Positions 29,587 through 40,251 of a stretch of DNA of 56,265 bases are shown here, piece after piece. The notes below the pieces were generated by a model. It ran no database searches and had not been told where the DNA came from. It saw only the letters and a list, made by a program, of their open reading frames with translations. Positions within the stretch are counted from its first letter, which is position 1. Every line of letters begins with the position of its first letter. A program made the translations under genes and the position numbers. Source of the stretch: Caviibacterium pharyngocola (GTDB taxonomy: Bacteria > Pseudomonadota > Gammaproteobacteria > Enterobacterales > Pasteurellaceae); the NCBI RefSeq assembly GCF_002795405.1, contig NZ_PHGZ01000010.1, forward strand, positions 1 through 56,265, written 5' to 3'.

Positions 29587-30729
29587 TTACATATCAAAAA
29601 CCGATTCGCCGGAGGCTTTCGGATAAATCACGCCCAAAACCACCGCACTTTTTGCGCCGGTGACGCTCGGCAAATTAGACGGCAGGTTTTGAACACGGCA
29701 ATACGCTAGCCACGCAAACGCCGCTGCTTCGACATAATCTTCGTCTAAACCGAACTCGCCGGTGCTGGAAACCGTCCAATGCGGCAATAATTGACGAAAA
29801 CGCGACATCAAAAAGGCATTTTTCGCCCCGCCGCCGCACACTAACAACAAGCGTGGCAAGGCGCAATCCTCCTCCAGCGCGCGTAATTGTAAAACGGTGC
29901 TTAGCGCGGTAAATTCCGCCAATGTTGCTTGCACGTCTTGGGCGGAAAGTGCGGTATGTTTTGCTAACTTTTTATCCAGCCACGCCAAATTAAATAATTC
30001 GCGTCCGGTGCTTTTCGGCGGCGCTTGGGTTAAATAAGGTTCCGCCAATAATTCTGCTAATAATTCGGAATTCACTTGTCCGCTTTGCGCCCATTCGCCG
30101 TTTTTATCATAACTTTGTCCGCGATGTTTTTCGATCCAGCTATCCATTAACGCATTGCCGACACCGGTGTCATAGCCGATAACGGGACGATTCGAGATCA
30201 ACACGGAAATATTACTGATACCGCCGATATTCAACACCACGGTAAGGCGCTCGGCGCAGGCAAAAAGCCCTTGATGAAACGCCGGCACCAAGGGCGCGCC
30301 CTGCCCGCCGTATGCCATATCTTTACGACGAAAGTCGCCGATAACGGTAATGCCGGTTTTCGCCGCTACCAAATTCATATCGCCGAGCTGCATTGTGAAA
30401 GGAAAACGTCCTTGCGGCGAATGCCACACAGTTTGCCCGTGGCAACCGACGGCTCGCACCTCCTCCGGCGCGATATTGTGTTTACGCAAAAACGCATTAA
30501 TGCAATCGGCATATAGCAAGCCGAGTTGATGATCCAATTCACCGAGTTGTTGCAAATCGGTTTGTCCGTCGCGTAAAAGTGCGGTCAATTTTTCGCGCAA
30601 ATCTGCGGGAAAGGGCGTAACGTCCGCCGCAATTAATGTTGCCGGCGACGCGGAAAAATCCATTAATGCCACATCCACGCCGTCCAAACTGGTGCCCGAC
30701 ATTACGCCGATATAATAATTTCGTTGCAT
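29587..30729 (-). CDS. anmK: Anhydro-N-acetylmuramic acid kinase
   Basis: Phosphorylates and hydrates 1,6-anhydro-MurNAc released from the wall, giving MurNAc-6-phosphate for MurQ. The 380 residues start [21 protein letters not shown], the AnmK hallmark, with [12 protein letters not shown] and [22 protein letters not shown] in mid-protein and [14 protein letters not shown] near residue 293. It is upstream of murQ in the same transcript and divergent from glmU. Three uptake signals lie inside or at its ends. Confidence 0.96.
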   Translation of the reverse strand: MQRNYYIGVMSGTSLDGVDVALMDFSASPATLIAADVTPFPADLREKLTALLRDGQTDLQQLGELDHQLGLLYADCINAFLRKHNIAPEEVRAVGCHGQTVWHSPQGRFPFTMQLGDMNLVAAKTGITVIGDFRRKDMAYGGQGAPLVPAFHQGLFACAERLTVVLNIGGISNISVLISNRPVIGYDTGVGNALMDSWIEKHRGQSYDKNGEWAQSGQVNSELLAELLAEPYLTQAPPKSTGRELFNLAWLDKKLAKHTALSAQDVQATLAEFTALSTVLQLRALEEDCALPRLLLVCGGGAKNAFLMSRFRQLLPHWTVSSTGEFGLDEDYVEAAAFAWLAYCRVQNLPSNLPSVTGAKSAVVLGVIYPKASGESVFDM

Positions 30730-30820
30730 TGTTACTCTATTTGATCCTTTTCCTTCCGAGGCGTTCTATTATAAAATAACAACAATTTTTACCCTATCAT
30801 TTTATTGAAAGAGATTTTCT

Positions 30821-32185
30821 ATGAGCAAATTAAGCGTTGTGATCCTTGCTGCCGGCAAGGGAACCCGAATGTATTCCGATTTACCGAAAGTGTTGCATCC
30901 TATCGCCGGCAAACCGATGGTGAAACACGTTATTGATACCGCGAAAACCTTAAATGCGCAAAATATTCATTTGATTTACGGTCACGGCGGTGATTTGATT
31001 CAAGCCCGTTTACAGGACGAGCCGGTGAATTGGGTGCTGCAAGCGGAGCAATTAGGCACGGGACACGCAATGCAACAAGCCGCGCCGTATTTTCAAGACG
31101 ATGAAAATATTCTAATGCTCTACGGCGACGCGCCGCTAATCAGCGCGGAAACCTTGCGCAAATTGATTGCTGCCAAACCGGAAAAGGGCATTGCACTGCT
31201 CACCGTCGAATTAGAAAATCCGACCGGATACGGACGAATCATTCGCGAGAACGGCAATGTGGTGGCGATTGTCGAACAAAAAGACGCCAATCCGGCACAA
31301 CTTGCCATTACCGAAGTCAACACCGGCGTGATGGTGTCCGACGGCGCGAGTTTCAAAAAATGGCTTGCCCGTTTAGACAATAATAATGCGCAAGGCGAAT
31401 ATTATATGACTGATGTGATCGGTTTAGCCAACCAAGACGGCTTTAACGTGGTTGCCGTGCAAGCCAATGACATTATGGAAGTGGAAGGCGCCAATAATCG
31501 CCTACAACTTGCCGCTTTAGAGCGTTATTACCAACGCAAACAAGCGAATGCCTTATTGCTTGCCGGCGTTACTTTGATCGATCCGGAACGTTTCGATTTA
31601 CGCGGTGAATTAACCCACGGTAAAGACGTGGAAATTGATGTTAATGTGGTGCTTGAAGGCAAGGTGACATTAGGTAATCGCGTGAAAATCGGTGCCGGTT
31701 GCGTGTTGAAAAATTGTGTTATCGGCGATGATGTGGAAATTAAACCTTATTCCGTGTTCGAAGATGCGACTGTCGGCGAACAAGCGCAAATCGGCCCGTT
31801 CTCCCGCCTCCGTCCGGGCGCGCAATTAGCCGCGCAAACACACGTCGGTAACTTCGTCGAAATCAAAAAATCCGTGGTGGGTAAAGGTTCGAAAGTCAAC
31901 CATTTAACCTATGTGGGCGACGCGGAAATCGGTGCGGATTGTAATATCGGCGCCGGTGTGATCACCTGCAACTATGACGGCGCGAATAAATTCAAAACCC
32001 AGATCGGTAATAATGTATTCGTCGGTTCCGACGTGCAATTAGTCGCACCGCTTAAAGTTGCCGATAACGCGACGATCGGCGCCGGTTCAACCATCACCAA
32101 AGACGTAAATGAAGGCGAATTGGTTATCACCCGCGTGCCGCAACGTCATATCGCCGGCTGGCAGCGCCCGACAAAAAAGAAATAA
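30821..32185 (+). CDS. glmU: Bifunctional GlcN-1-P acetyltransferase / UDP-GlcNAc pyrophosphorylase
   Basis: Makes UDP-GlcNAc, precursor of peptidoglycan and LPS, in two steps. Residues 1-230 are the uridyltransferase with [19 protein letters not shown]; residues 250-454 are a left-handed beta-helix acetyltransferase with hexapeptide repeats, including [12 protein letters not shown] and NCDYDG-type [11 protein letters not shown] near the active site. Length 454 is typical. It is divergent from the anmK-murQ recycling genes and ends at a clear terminator. Confidence 0.97.
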   Translation: MSKLSVVILAAGKGTRMYSDLPKVLHPIAGKPMVKHVIDTAKTLNAQNIHLIYGHGGDLIQARLQDEPVNWVLQAEQLGTGHAMQQAAPYFQDDENILMLYGDAPLISAETLRKLIAAKPEKGIALLTVELENPTGYGRIIRENGNVVAIVEQKDANPAQLAITEVNTGVMVSDGASFKKWLARLDNNNAQGEYYMTDVIGLANQDGFNVVAVQANDIMEVEGANNRLQLAALERYYQRKQANALLLAGVTLIDPERFDLRGELTHGKDVEIDVNVVLEGKVTLGNRVKIGAGCVLKNCVIGDDVEIKPYSVFEDATVGEQAQIGPFSRLRPGAQLAAQTHVGNFVEIKKSVVGKGSKVNHLTYVGDAEIGADCNIGAGVITCNYDGANKFKTQIGNNVFVGSDVQLVAPLKVADNATIGAGSTITKDVNEGELVITRVPQRHIAGWQRPTKKK

Positions 32186-32196
32186 CCGCATAAATA

Positions 32197-32224
32197 AAAG
32201 CCTCCCAATCGGGAGGTTTTTATT
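32197..32224. terminator. Terminator between glmU and ppx
   Basis: CCTCCC (32201-32206), loop AATC, GGGAGG (32211-32216), then TTTTTATT; an A-run on the other side lets it act on the convergent ppx transcript too. Confidence 0.85.
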
Positions 32225-32251
32225 TAACCTGTAAAATTTCTGTCGTGTCCG

Positions 32252-33796
32252 CTAAAATGTTAAATCCAAATTCAACCCTTGCAATAAATACCGCTCCGCC
32301 AGCAGTTCGTTTTTCACCAACGGGTTATGCGACAAATATTCCGGTGCAAATTCCAACTGCCAACTCACGGAAGTGCGGTCGGTTTTAAGCAAGATTTTAT
32401 CGGTTAATTCCGTAGCTTGGCGCGATTTGTTCAACATCACGGCTAGGCGTAATAAACGCACCAAGGTTAACACGTCGGATTCCGTATAACGGGCGAATTT
32501 CGCCAAATCGCCCGATTTAAACGAATTAATTTGATAACGCACCAAGGTCGCCAACAAGCGTTGTTGCTCTTTGTCAAAGCCCGGTAGTTCGATATTTTGC
32601 AAAATATAGGCGGAATGTTTTTGTAAACCGCGATGATTGATCACGATGCCGACTTCGTGCAAACGCGCCGCCCAGAATAAAATATCTTTCATTTCGTCGG
32701 CATATTTCGCGTTTTCCCAATGTTCGATTTGTCGGCATAATAATTGCGCGCTGTGAAAAACTCGCTCGGATTGTGCGGTATCCAAATTAAACTGCTCCGC
32801 CAAGCCTAGCGCAGTACGTTGACGAATATCCGTCACCTGAAAATTTTTCTCCAACCCGTACATCACGCCTTCGCGCAGCGCGCCGTCGGAATAACGCATT
32901 TCTTTAATGGAAAAATTCTCAAAGACGGCGCTTAAAATCGCCAACCCCGGCACAAACACATCCGTGCGATCTTCGTTCAGCCCCGCCAAACGCAAGTTAT
33001 CGAAGTGATCCGCGCGCAACACGATCTCAGTGAGTTCGTTTAAGCGCTGCGGCGTAATAATTCCGTTCGGATCCGTATTCGCCGAAATCACTTGATAAAC
33101 GGTTTTAATCGTGCCCGATGATCCCAGCACGGATTGCCAACCCAATTTATTGAATTCAAAGGCTAAATCATCAATTTTATTAAGCGCGTTTTGTTTTGCG
33201 CGTTGAAAATTTTCCGGCGAAATCTTACCTTGCGGAAAAAATTTCTTCGCGAAACTCACGCAACCCATATGCCGGCTTTCCGCCGCCAAAGGAATAAAAC
33301 CGTCGCCGATGATCATTTCCGTCGAACCGCCGCCGATATCCACCACCAATTTACGTCCGGTTTCCGGCTGCGTGTGCGACACGCCGGCATAAATGGTTTT
33401 GGCTTCCGTTTGCCCGCTGATGATATTAATCGGATACGGAAAAACCTGTTGCGCCTGACGTAAAAATTCGGCGTTATTCACCGCACGGCGCAAGGTGTAA
33501 GTGCCGACGACATTAACGTTTTCCGGATTAAATCCCTGCAAACGCTCGGCAAACAGCGCCAAACAATTCACGCCGCGCGTAATGGCTTCTTGGCTGAGCA
33601 CATTATTTTCGTCCAAGCCCTCCGCCAACTGCACTTTTTGTTTTAAGCGCGATAACACTTGAATCGATCCGTTAATAATCCGCGCCACAATCATATGAAA
33701 ACTGTTCGAGCCGAGATCAATGGCGGCGATTTCCCGCACTTCGCCGCGCTGGTGGGCGAACGCGGTGGCTGTTGCAATTAAATTCTCGTTGTTCAT
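32252..33796 (-). CDS. ppx: Exopolyphosphatase
   Basis: Processively removes phosphate from inorganic polyphosphate. The 514 residues match E. coli Ppx (513) in length and in motifs: AAIDLGSNSFHMIVARI (about 24-40), LKQKVQLAEGLDENNVLS, VVDIGGGSTEMIIG and MGCVSFAKKFFP, with a C-terminal HD-like helical domain (RLHEVGIVINHRGLQKHSAYI). GppA is the alternative but the N-terminal LKQ-LAEGL stretch and length favour Ppx. It starts 9 bases after tamB, so the two are probably cotranscribed. Confidence 0.9.
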   Translation of the reverse strand: MNNENLIATATAFAHQRGEVREIAAIDLGSNSFHMIVARIINGSIQVLSRLKQKVQLAEGLDENNVLSQEAITRGVNCLALFAERLQGFNPENVNVVGTYTLRRAVNNAEFLRQAQQVFPYPINIISGQTEAKTIYAGVSHTQPETGRKLVVDIGGGSTEMIIGDGFIPLAAESRHMGCVSFAKKFFPQGKISPENFQRAKQNALNKIDDLAFEFNKLGWQSVLGSSGTIKTVYQVISANTDPNGIITPQRLNELTEIVLRADHFDNLRLAGLNEDRTDVFVPGLAILSAVFENFSIKEMRYSDGALREGVMYGLEKNFQVTDIRQRTALGLAEQFNLDTAQSERVFHSAQLLCRQIEHWENAKYADEMKDILFWAARLHEVGIVINHRGLQKHSAYILQNIELPGFDKEQQRLLATLVRYQINSFKSGDLAKFARYTESDVLTLVRLLRLAVMLNKSRQATELTDKILLKTDRTSVSWQLEFAPEYLSHNPLVKNELLAERYLLQGLNLDLTF

Positions 33797-33805
33797 AATA
33801 ACGAC

Positions 33806-36800
33806 CTAAAATTCAAAGTGATAAAGAAGATCAAAGGCTTGATTTACGCCGGAAACCGATTGCAAATACAACTGCGGTAATAATTTATAACGTAAAGTAA
33901 ATTCTGCCAAGCCGTCAAATAATCCGACCCCGTATTTCACTTGCAAACGCGGCGTAATATTGCCGCTTACCACAACTTTGGAGCTGTCGCCGACGCCTTG
34001 TGTGCCCAAGTTCAAATCCTGAATACCGAAGGCTTCGCCGATACCGCCGACCACTTTACCGCTTTTTGCCAAGCCCATTCCTAATAACGCCGCGCCGATA
34101 GAACCGCCGGAACCCGCCTCGCCGCTGTTTTCCAACGAACGACCGGTTAATAAATAAGACAATGCCTGATCTTGCGGCATCGCCGGCTCGGCAAAAACGG
34201 TTACTTCCGGACTGTCGGCAAGTCCCACCACTTTCACGCCGGCGACGATATTACTGTCCTCCATTGCGGTCGGGTTGCGAATTGCGGTGATATTCAACAT
34301 CGGTTGCGAAGGCAAGCCGGAAAAACTGATGATTCCTTGGCGAATCAACAAATCTTGCCCGAAGGACGCATAACGTCCGTTTTGCAAATTGATTTGTCCG
34401 TATAATCCCAATTTACCTTTGTCTTGTTTTACCGATAATAACCCGTCCAAATCGGTTTTCAAACCGTAAGCGTTCAGATTCACATCATCGCCGATTTTAA
34501 TTTTTAAATCGGAACGAATTTCCATCCCGCTTTTGGTTTTCGCCGCCATTTGGGTGTTCAAGCGCTTTTCTTTGGTTTTATTCGGCCCGTCGAGGATCAC
34601 TTCGTCCTCACTCACCGCCACCGCGCTGTCCGGCAAACTTTCGATTTCCACTCTCGCCCAAGGAATTTCAATCATTCCGGATAATTCCAACAATTTCGGA
34701 TTCGCCTTCATTTCAATGTTCGGGCTGATTTTTAATTTCGCCATTGACGGAATATTGACCTTAAATTGATCAGCTTTCGCCCGCACTTGCGTGTTCCAAC
34801 TGTTGAGATCCTTCCAGCTCGCTTCACCGTCCACATCCAAACGGCTATCAGGGGTTTGAATATGCCCTTGCAGCGTGGAGCGATTACCGTGGAAATTTAA
34901 GGCGATATTGCCGCCGTTAATATCAAACGGCAAGGATTTCATCACGGCGGTTAAATTCGCCGCGTTAAAGGCGCCGTGCAATAAAGGTGCGGTTAAATTT
35001 CCGCCGAATTTTAAATCCGCCGTGACATCGCCGTTGACTTTCTCGCCGTCGGATAACAACTGATTCGCCAAATTCAAATTAAGGTTCCGAATCGTCAAGC
35101 CGCCGCTTAAACTGCGCGCATTCGCCACATCTTGTAATTTCAAATCCGTGCCGATTTTGCCTTGGTTTTGTATCTCGATATCGGATTTCAAGGTTAAATT
35201 ATTATTTTGTAAATCGGCGTTAACGTTCAATTTCGGCACGGCTAATTTGAAGGTGCGATAATCGATTTTGTGCGCAAGCGCCAAATTATCGCCGTCGATT
35301 TGTAACGCCAACTGCACCGGTTTATCGGTAAACCAAGCCACGTTTCCTTTACTGTGCAACTGTCCGGTAAGCAATTCCTGTTCAATCAGTTTATTCACTA
35401 ATGCCAAATCTAACTTCTTGAGTTCAAAAGGAATTTCACCGTTTTTTCCGGCGTTAAAAGCTTTCGGGAAACACAAATCAATATCCGTGTTGCGCCAACA
35501 ATGGGATGAAACGTTCGCGGATATTTTTTGATTATCGTAAATCACATTAATGTTTTGATCGGTTTTCCAATCGCCCACCGGCGAGCGAATCCCGATGTCG
35601 CTTAACGCGCCTTTCCAAATCTGCGAAGTGCGGTCGAAATTTCCGCTTAAATTTAAATTCGCCGCCACGGGATCGCCCGTTGAAACCAGCTGTAAACGAT
35701 GATTTTTTTCGTCTCCCGATGCGGATAATTTCGCCTGATTAATTTTGATATCGTTATAACTCAAGCCGTCCAGATCAATTTCCGCATTACCTTGAATCAG
35801 TTTTTCCGAGGTGATTTTGCCTTTCAACGCAAGATGATTCAGCTGTAAGGCTTGGAAACGAATTTGTCGTCCGAGCAAATCCACATCCACATTCGGCGCG
35901 GTAATATTGCCTTTTAAGTGCGCAGTTCCTTTCAAAGAAGCGGATAAATCAGGCAATAAACCTTTTAAATCCGGTGCGTTAATGTCCAGATTTAAATCGG
36001 ATTGTTTACCGACTTCGCCTTGCACGGCGATTTTATTTTCCGCGTAATTGAGTAACAAATTCGGCGTGGAGAAAAGTTTTTCCGGCGTCGAACCGAGCGT
36101 CCCTTTCAAGTGAAGCGGACGACCGGATAAGGTGCCGTTAACATCCAACTGCGGCACGTTCACCGCCCAATTTTGTCCTTGCACCGAGCCGTCCGATTGA
36201 ATTTTACCGGATAACACCGCCGGCATTGTCGGCAGATATTCCGCAAAATTAACGTTGGAAAAATCCACCGCACTTTGCCATTTTACGCCGTCTTTCCAAT
36301 CCGCCTCGCCTTGCAACGCCAGCGTACCTTTAAGCGCATCGAGCTGCAATTTTTCAATCGACAGATTGGATAAACCGCCTTTCGCCGCGGTTTCAATACG
36401 CGTTTTCGGCGCGCCCATTCCGCCGATTTCCGAATTTAAGCGTAATTGATAATCTAACAAATTGCCTTGCAAACTGAGATTCAATCCTTTGACGCTTAAA
36501 GGATCTTGTGCGTTTTTATCAAAAGGATATTGAAAATTCGGACTGAGGATATTCAAACTCAGCGGCGTTTTTTCTTCGTTCAATGCGATTTCGCCGGTTA
36601 CCGTCAAATCCGCCGCACCGCCGGTTTTCAGTGAAAGTGCGGTCTGTTTTCGCAATGCGCCGGATAAGCTTAAATCCGCCTGGCTCGCCGGCAACAAAAT
36701 TTGTTTGCCGTCGGTTTGCGCTTTGAGATCCGCGTTTAGTTTGAAATCAAGCGGGAAATCATCGTTCAGTTGCAGCTGCCCTTGTCCGTTAATATTACCG

Positions 36801-37708
36801 AGCGAGCTTTCCACGCGTAAGGTTTGCAGTCGAACATCATAACCGGTGGCATCCGCCTGTAATTGTAACGAAGGAATTTCAATTTTTTGCTCGGTTTCGC
36901 CGTCGATTTTGCGGTATTGCCAATCCTTCCCTTGAATATCCTTAACGTGCAAATCAAACGGCAATTCGATTGTCGTTAACGCGCCCAATAACGGCGGGGT
37001 GAGATCTTGTTCCAACTTCGCCCAATCAATCGGTGCGCTCGGTTCGGCGGGTTTCGCCGCTTTTTCTTTTTCGGCGACCACCGTCGTTTGCACGGAAACG
37101 CCGTCAATCAAGGTCGGTTCAAGGGTCAAACCCGTGTCATTATTTAAACTTAACGCGGTTTGGAAAGCGTTTAAGCCGATATGATGATTATCCAAGGTTA
37201 AGTTTAAATCCGACAGACTGACGTTGTTAACTTCCACGGCAACCGGCAAATGAATTTTTTGCAGCGGCGTATTGTCTTTCGGTTTTTCTTCCGACGGCGG
37301 CAGCTGCGCAGTATCGATTTGAATCTGCGGACGTTGCACGCTTAAATCCTGCAAACAAATTTTCGCGCGCCATAAACAGCCGAGATCCAACTGCAAGCGT
37401 GCTTGTTCGATTTGCGTATCGACGCCGGGCGATTGAAAACGCAAGTTCTTCAGCAACAAGCCGTTTTGCAAACCGCCTTCCACTTGTTCAATGGAGAGAT
37501 TGTCCATAAATTTGTCGGTGAGGCGGATGAGTTCCCGCTGTCCCGCATCCGTCGCTAAAGCGCCGAGCAAGCCGAAAACCGGCAAAAAAACCACCGCACT
37601 TAGCCCGCACAATACCCGCCGACAAGTTTTCTTTTTCGATGCTTTCGCGCTGGTCTCGGTTTCATTTGTTGCGGGTGAGTGATTTTGCACGCCTTGTTGT
37701 TCCGTCAT
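33806..37708 (-). CDS. tamB: Translocation and assembly module subunit TamB
   Basis: Large inner-membrane-anchored periplasmic protein of the AsmA-like/bridge type; works with TamA in outer-membrane protein insertion and is implicated in phospholipid transport. The 1300 residues start with a cytoplasmic stretch, then a transmembrane helix (about 32-54, VLCGLSAVVFLPVFGLLGALA). A long repetitive beta-rich region follows. The C-terminal TamB domain (about 1000-1300) ends in FDLLYHFEF with a terminal Phe. It begins 9 bases after tamA and 9 before ppx. Three uptake signals lie in it and one in its start region. Confidence 0.94.
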   Translation of the reverse strand: MTEQQGVQNHSPATNETETSAKASKKKTCRRVLCGLSAVVFLPVFGLLGALATDAGQRELIRLTDKFMDNLSIEQVEGGLQNGLLLKNLRFQSPGVDTQIEQARLQLDLGCLWRAKICLQDLSVQRPQIQIDTAQLPPSEEKPKDNTPLQKIHLPVAVEVNNVSLSDLNLTLDNHHIGLNAFQTALSLNNDTGLTLEPTLIDGVSVQTTVVAEKEKAAKPAEPSAPIDWAKLEQDLTPPLLGALTTIELPFDLHVKDIQGKDWQYRKIDGETEQKIEIPSLQLQADATGYDVRLQTLRVESSLGNINGQGQLQLNDDFPLDFKLNADLKAQTDGKQILLPASQADLSLSGALRKQTALSLKTGGAADLTVTGEIALNEEKTPLSLNILSPNFQYPFDKNAQDPLSVKGLNLSLQGNLLDYQLRLNSEIGGMGAPKTRIETAAKGGLSNLSIEKLQLDALKGTLALQGEADWKDGVKWQSAVDFSNVNFAEYLPTMPAVLSGKIQSDGSVQGQNWAVNVPQLDVNGTLSGRPLHLKGTLGSTPEKLFSTPNLLLNYAENKIAVQGEVGKQSDLNLDINAPDLKGLLPDLSASLKGTAHLKGNITAPNVDVDLLGRQIRFQALQLNHLALKGKITSEKLIQGNAEIDLDGLSYNDIKINQAKLSASGDEKNHRLQLVSTGDPVAANLNLSGNFDRTSQIWKGALSDIGIRSPVGDWKTDQNINVIYDNQKISANVSSHCWRNTDIDLCFPKAFNAGKNGEIPFELKKLDLALVNKLIEQELLTGQLHSKGNVAWFTDKPVQLALQIDGDNLALAHKIDYRTFKLAVPKLNVNADLQNNNLTLKSDIEIQNQGKIGTDLKLQDVANARSLSGGLTIRNLNLNLANQLLSDGEKVNGDVTADLKFGGNLTAPLLHGAFNAANLTAVMKSLPFDINGGNIALNFHGNRSTLQGHIQTPDSRLDVDGEASWKDLNSWNTQVRAKADQFKVNIPSMAKLKISPNIEMKANPKLLELSGMIEIPWARVEIESLPDSAVAVSEDEVILDGPNKTKEKRLNTQMAAKTKSGMEIRSDLKIKIGDDVNLNAYGLKTDLDGLLSVKQDKGKLGLYGQINLQNGRYASFGQDLLIRQGIISFSGLPSQPMLNITAIRNPTAMEDSNIVAGVKVVGLADSPEVTVFAEPAMPQDQALSYLLTGRSLENSGEAGSGGSIGAALLGMGLAKSGKVVGGIGEAFGIQDLNLGTQGVGDSSKVVVSGNITPRLQVKYGVGLFDGLAEFTLRYKLLPQLYLQSVSGVNQAFDLLYHFEF

Positions 37709-37717
37709 AATTACACC

Positions 37718-39472
37718 TTATAATTCCGAGCCTAAACCGATATAAAACTGAATGTTTTTACTGTCGTCTTTGTCGCGCACCGGCGTAGCGATGTCCAACT
37801 TAATTGCGCCCACCGGCGATGCCCAGCGCACGCCGATACCTGCGCCGTAGCGTAATTCGTTGACGCTGAACGAATTTGCCGCTAAGCCGACATCGGCAAA
37901 GGTGGCGAGCCACCAGTCTTCATACACTTGATATTGATATTCCAAGGTGCCGGCGGCTAAACGCGAGGCGCCGATTAATTTGCCGTCGCTATTTTTCGGT
38001 GAGATTTTTTTATAGCCGTAACCACGCACGCTGCGATCACCGCCGGCGAAGAAACGAAGTGCGGGCGGAATTCGGTCTAAGTCTTTCGTCATCAACCAAC
38101 CGAGTTCCGCACGAGTGAGAAAACGATGATTGTCGGCAAAGGTGCGAATCCACGCGGTAGAGGCTTGAATTTTAAAGAAATTTACATCCGACATCCACGC
38201 ATTATGACCCAAATCCACAGTTAACCGCTGCGAATCGCCCCACGTTGGGAAAATGCCACCTTCCAAACGCGTTCGGCTGAGGGACGCGGTCGGATACACT
38301 AACAATGTGGTATCGGATACATCCGCTTGGGTGAAGGAATCGTAACGCACGCGCAAGCCCAACGAATGTTGCCAGCCGGTCGGGCGATTCCAATAACGCA
38401 ACGCGGCGAAAGTTGCCGCCGTAGTTTGGGTGTCGTTGTCATCCTCGCGTTCGAAACCGCTGGAAAATTCGTAATAATATTTCAACGGATTTTTCAGCAA
38501 TGGCATTTTATACACTGCTTCAATGGTTTGTTTCGGCGAAGAAAGGTATAAATTGGTGCGGAAACTATGCCCGCGGCTGTTGATCCAAGGTTTCGTCCAG
38601 CCGAATTGAAAACGCGATCCCACATCGGAAGAATAGCCGATACCGACGTCCATCGCATTTTTCTTTCTCGGATACAATAACACGTCCACATCCACGACTT
38701 TTTGTTCTTCGTTTAAACTCGGTTGCAACAACACGGAGCTAAACCAGTTAGATGAGGTGTAATCGTTGGTGAGCGCGGATAATTCGTTGATTAAATAAGG
38801 ATCACCTTCTTTAATTGCCATAATATTGCGCAAATAATCTTCGCGGATTTGACTGTGTTCAAAGGTGAATTTGCCGAAACGATAACGATCTTTACTATTA
38901 AAAATAATTTTCCACCAAGCTTGATAGGTAGAAGGCATTACTTCCAAGCGGGATTGTTCGAATTCCGCGTCGAAATAACCGCGCGCTAAGGCGAGTTTTT
39001 GTAGATTGCTTTTATAATCTTCATACACGGAGTGATATAACATATCGCCTTTTTTCGGCAATTTTTTATTTAAGGCGAGAAAGGCTTCGTCCCTTTCAGC
39101 TTGACCGAGCAAGGTGACATCCGCGCTTTCGATTAAGGTTTGCTTGCCGGCGTTCACATTGGCGATTAATACCGGTTTGTTGTTGCCGCTTGCCGGTTGT
39201 AAGGAAAATTCGGTAACGACGCTGTAATAGCCGTACACGCGCAAAGCTTTTTCAATGGCTTCTTTGACTAATTGACGATAACGTTCCGAGCCGTCCGCTT
39301 CTTCTTTTTCGATTAAACCGGTATAAATTTCCACGTTTTCAATGGCTTTCACACCTTTTACGCCGGTCACTTTCAAATCGACCGTATGTTCCGCAAATGC
39401 GGGAAACGCGGCAAAACAGCACAATCCGCAAAGCGCCGAAACGGCGGAATGATAATAATGAGATAATTTCAT
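37718..39472 (-). CDS. tamA: Translocation and assembly module subunit TamA
   Basis: Outer-membrane Omp85-family protein that pairs with TamB. I start at ATG 39470-39472 ([20 protein letters not shown]), which gives a proper signal peptide ending AFPAFA and has AGGGGACGTT upstream; the frame is open to 39526 without support. The 584 residues have three POTRA domains (about 28-270) and a 16-strand barrel with [19 protein letters not shown], the lid-lock motif of the family. It is first in tamA-tamB-ppx, separated from narP by a terminator. Confidence 0.94.
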   Translation of the reverse strand: MKLSHYYHSAVSALCGLCCFAAFPAFAEHTVDLKVTGVKGVKAIENVEIYTGLIEKEEADGSERYRQLVKEAIEKALRVYGYYSVVTEFSLQPASGNNKPVLIANVNAGKQTLIESADVTLLGQAERDEAFLALNKKLPKKGDMLYHSVYEDYKSNLQKLALARGYFDAEFEQSRLEVMPSTYQAWWKIIFNSKDRYRFGKFTFEHSQIREDYLRNIMAIKEGDPYLINELSALTNDYTSSNWFSSVLLQPSLNEEQKVVDVDVLLYPRKKNAMDVGIGYSSDVGSRFQFGWTKPWINSRGHSFRTNLYLSSPKQTIEAVYKMPLLKNPLKYYYEFSSGFEREDDNDTQTTAATFAALRYWNRPTGWQHSLGLRVRYDSFTQADVSDTTLLVYPTASLSRTRLEGGIFPTWGDSQRLTVDLGHNAWMSDVNFFKIQASTAWIRTFADNHRFLTRAELGWLMTKDLDRIPPALRFFAGGDRSVRGYGYKKISPKNSDGKLIGASRLAAGTLEYQYQVYEDWWLATFADVGLAANSFSVNELRYGAGIGVRWASPVGAIKLDIATPVRDKDDSKNIQFYIGLGSEL

Positions 39473-39576
39473 AACGTCCCCTAAAAAAATTGTTTCTAGT
39501 TTACTTTTAAGGTGTCGGGTTAGCAATGCAAAGTGCGGTATGTTTTACGATAATTTACATAAAAAAGAAAAGTAAA

Positions 39577-39598
39577 ACGGCCGGCAAAAACCGACCGT
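39577..39598 (-). terminator. Terminator after narP
   Basis: ACGGCCGG (39577-39584) pairs with CCGACCGT (39591-39598) with one mismatch; on the minus strand it is followed by TTTACTTTTCTTTTTT. It ends the cyaA-narP transcript before tamA. Confidence 0.7.
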
Positions 39599-39610
39599 AG
39601 AAAAACGCGC

Positions 39611-40240
39611 TTAAGCGCTTTTATGTTGGAAATACAATACGGTGGCGGCAACGCGGGAATGCACGTTTAATTTGCGCAGTAAATTGCGAATATGCACTTT
39701 CACCGTTTCTTCCGAAATAAATAGCTGCGCGGCGATTTGTTTGTTGGATAAACCGGTAGCGATCAGGCGTAGCACGTCGGTTTCGCGATCGGTTAACGAA
39801 TAAATCGGATCTTGTTCCGGACGGCGTTCTAAAATCAGATCTTTGATCGAATCGCTCAATACTACTTCGCCTTGCGCAATGCGCTTGATTTGCGCCAATA
39901 AGATATCGGGTTCGGTGTCTTTCAATAAATAACCGTCTGCGCCGGCGTCGATTAAGGTGAAAATATCGTTTTTCGCGTCGGAAACGGTTAGGATCACAAT
40001 ACGCGCGTCCACATTTTCCGCGCGCAAGGCTTTTAGCGTATCCAAACCGGACAAGCCTTTCATATTTAAATCTAAAATGATCAAATCCGGCGAATGAGTT
40101 AACGCCAAATTAATGCCTTCGGTGCCGCTTCCCGCGCCGCCGACCACATCGAAGCCTTCTTCCAATTCAAGCAGTTGTTTGATCCCGCGACGCATTAGCG
40201 GGTGATCGTCGATAATAATCACTTTCATTTTTTCTGACAT
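39611..40240 (-). CDS. narP: Nitrate/nitrite response regulator NarP
   Basis: NarL/FixJ-type response regulator controlling anaerobic respiration genes; its sensor NarQ is not in this window. The 209 residues have a receiver domain with phospho-acceptor Asp57 (LIILDLNM), Thr84-type ILTVSDA and the lysine in YLLKDT. The C-terminal LuxR-type HTH is LTDRETDVLRLIATGLSNKQIAAQLFISEETVKVHIRNLLRKL (about 148-190). It begins 11 bases after the cyaA stop, so the two are probably cotranscribed. Confidence 0.9.
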   Translation of the reverse strand: MSEKMKVIIIDDHPLMRRGIKQLLELEEGFDVVGGAGSGTEGINLALTHSPDLIILDLNMKGLSGLDTLKALRAENVDARIVILTVSDAKNDIFTLIDAGADGYLLKDTEPDILLAQIKRIAQGEVVLSDSIKDLILERRPEQDPIYSLTDRETDVLRLIATGLSNKQIAAQLFISEETVKVHIRNLLRKLNVHSRVAATVLYFQHKSA

Positions 40241-40251
40241 ATTTCCCCCAA

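Noticed and set aside
33806-37708. Several 60-90 residue plus-strand frames within tamB
   Set aside because: They follow from the codon bias of the long minus-strand gene; none has a ribosome site or a plausible domain.
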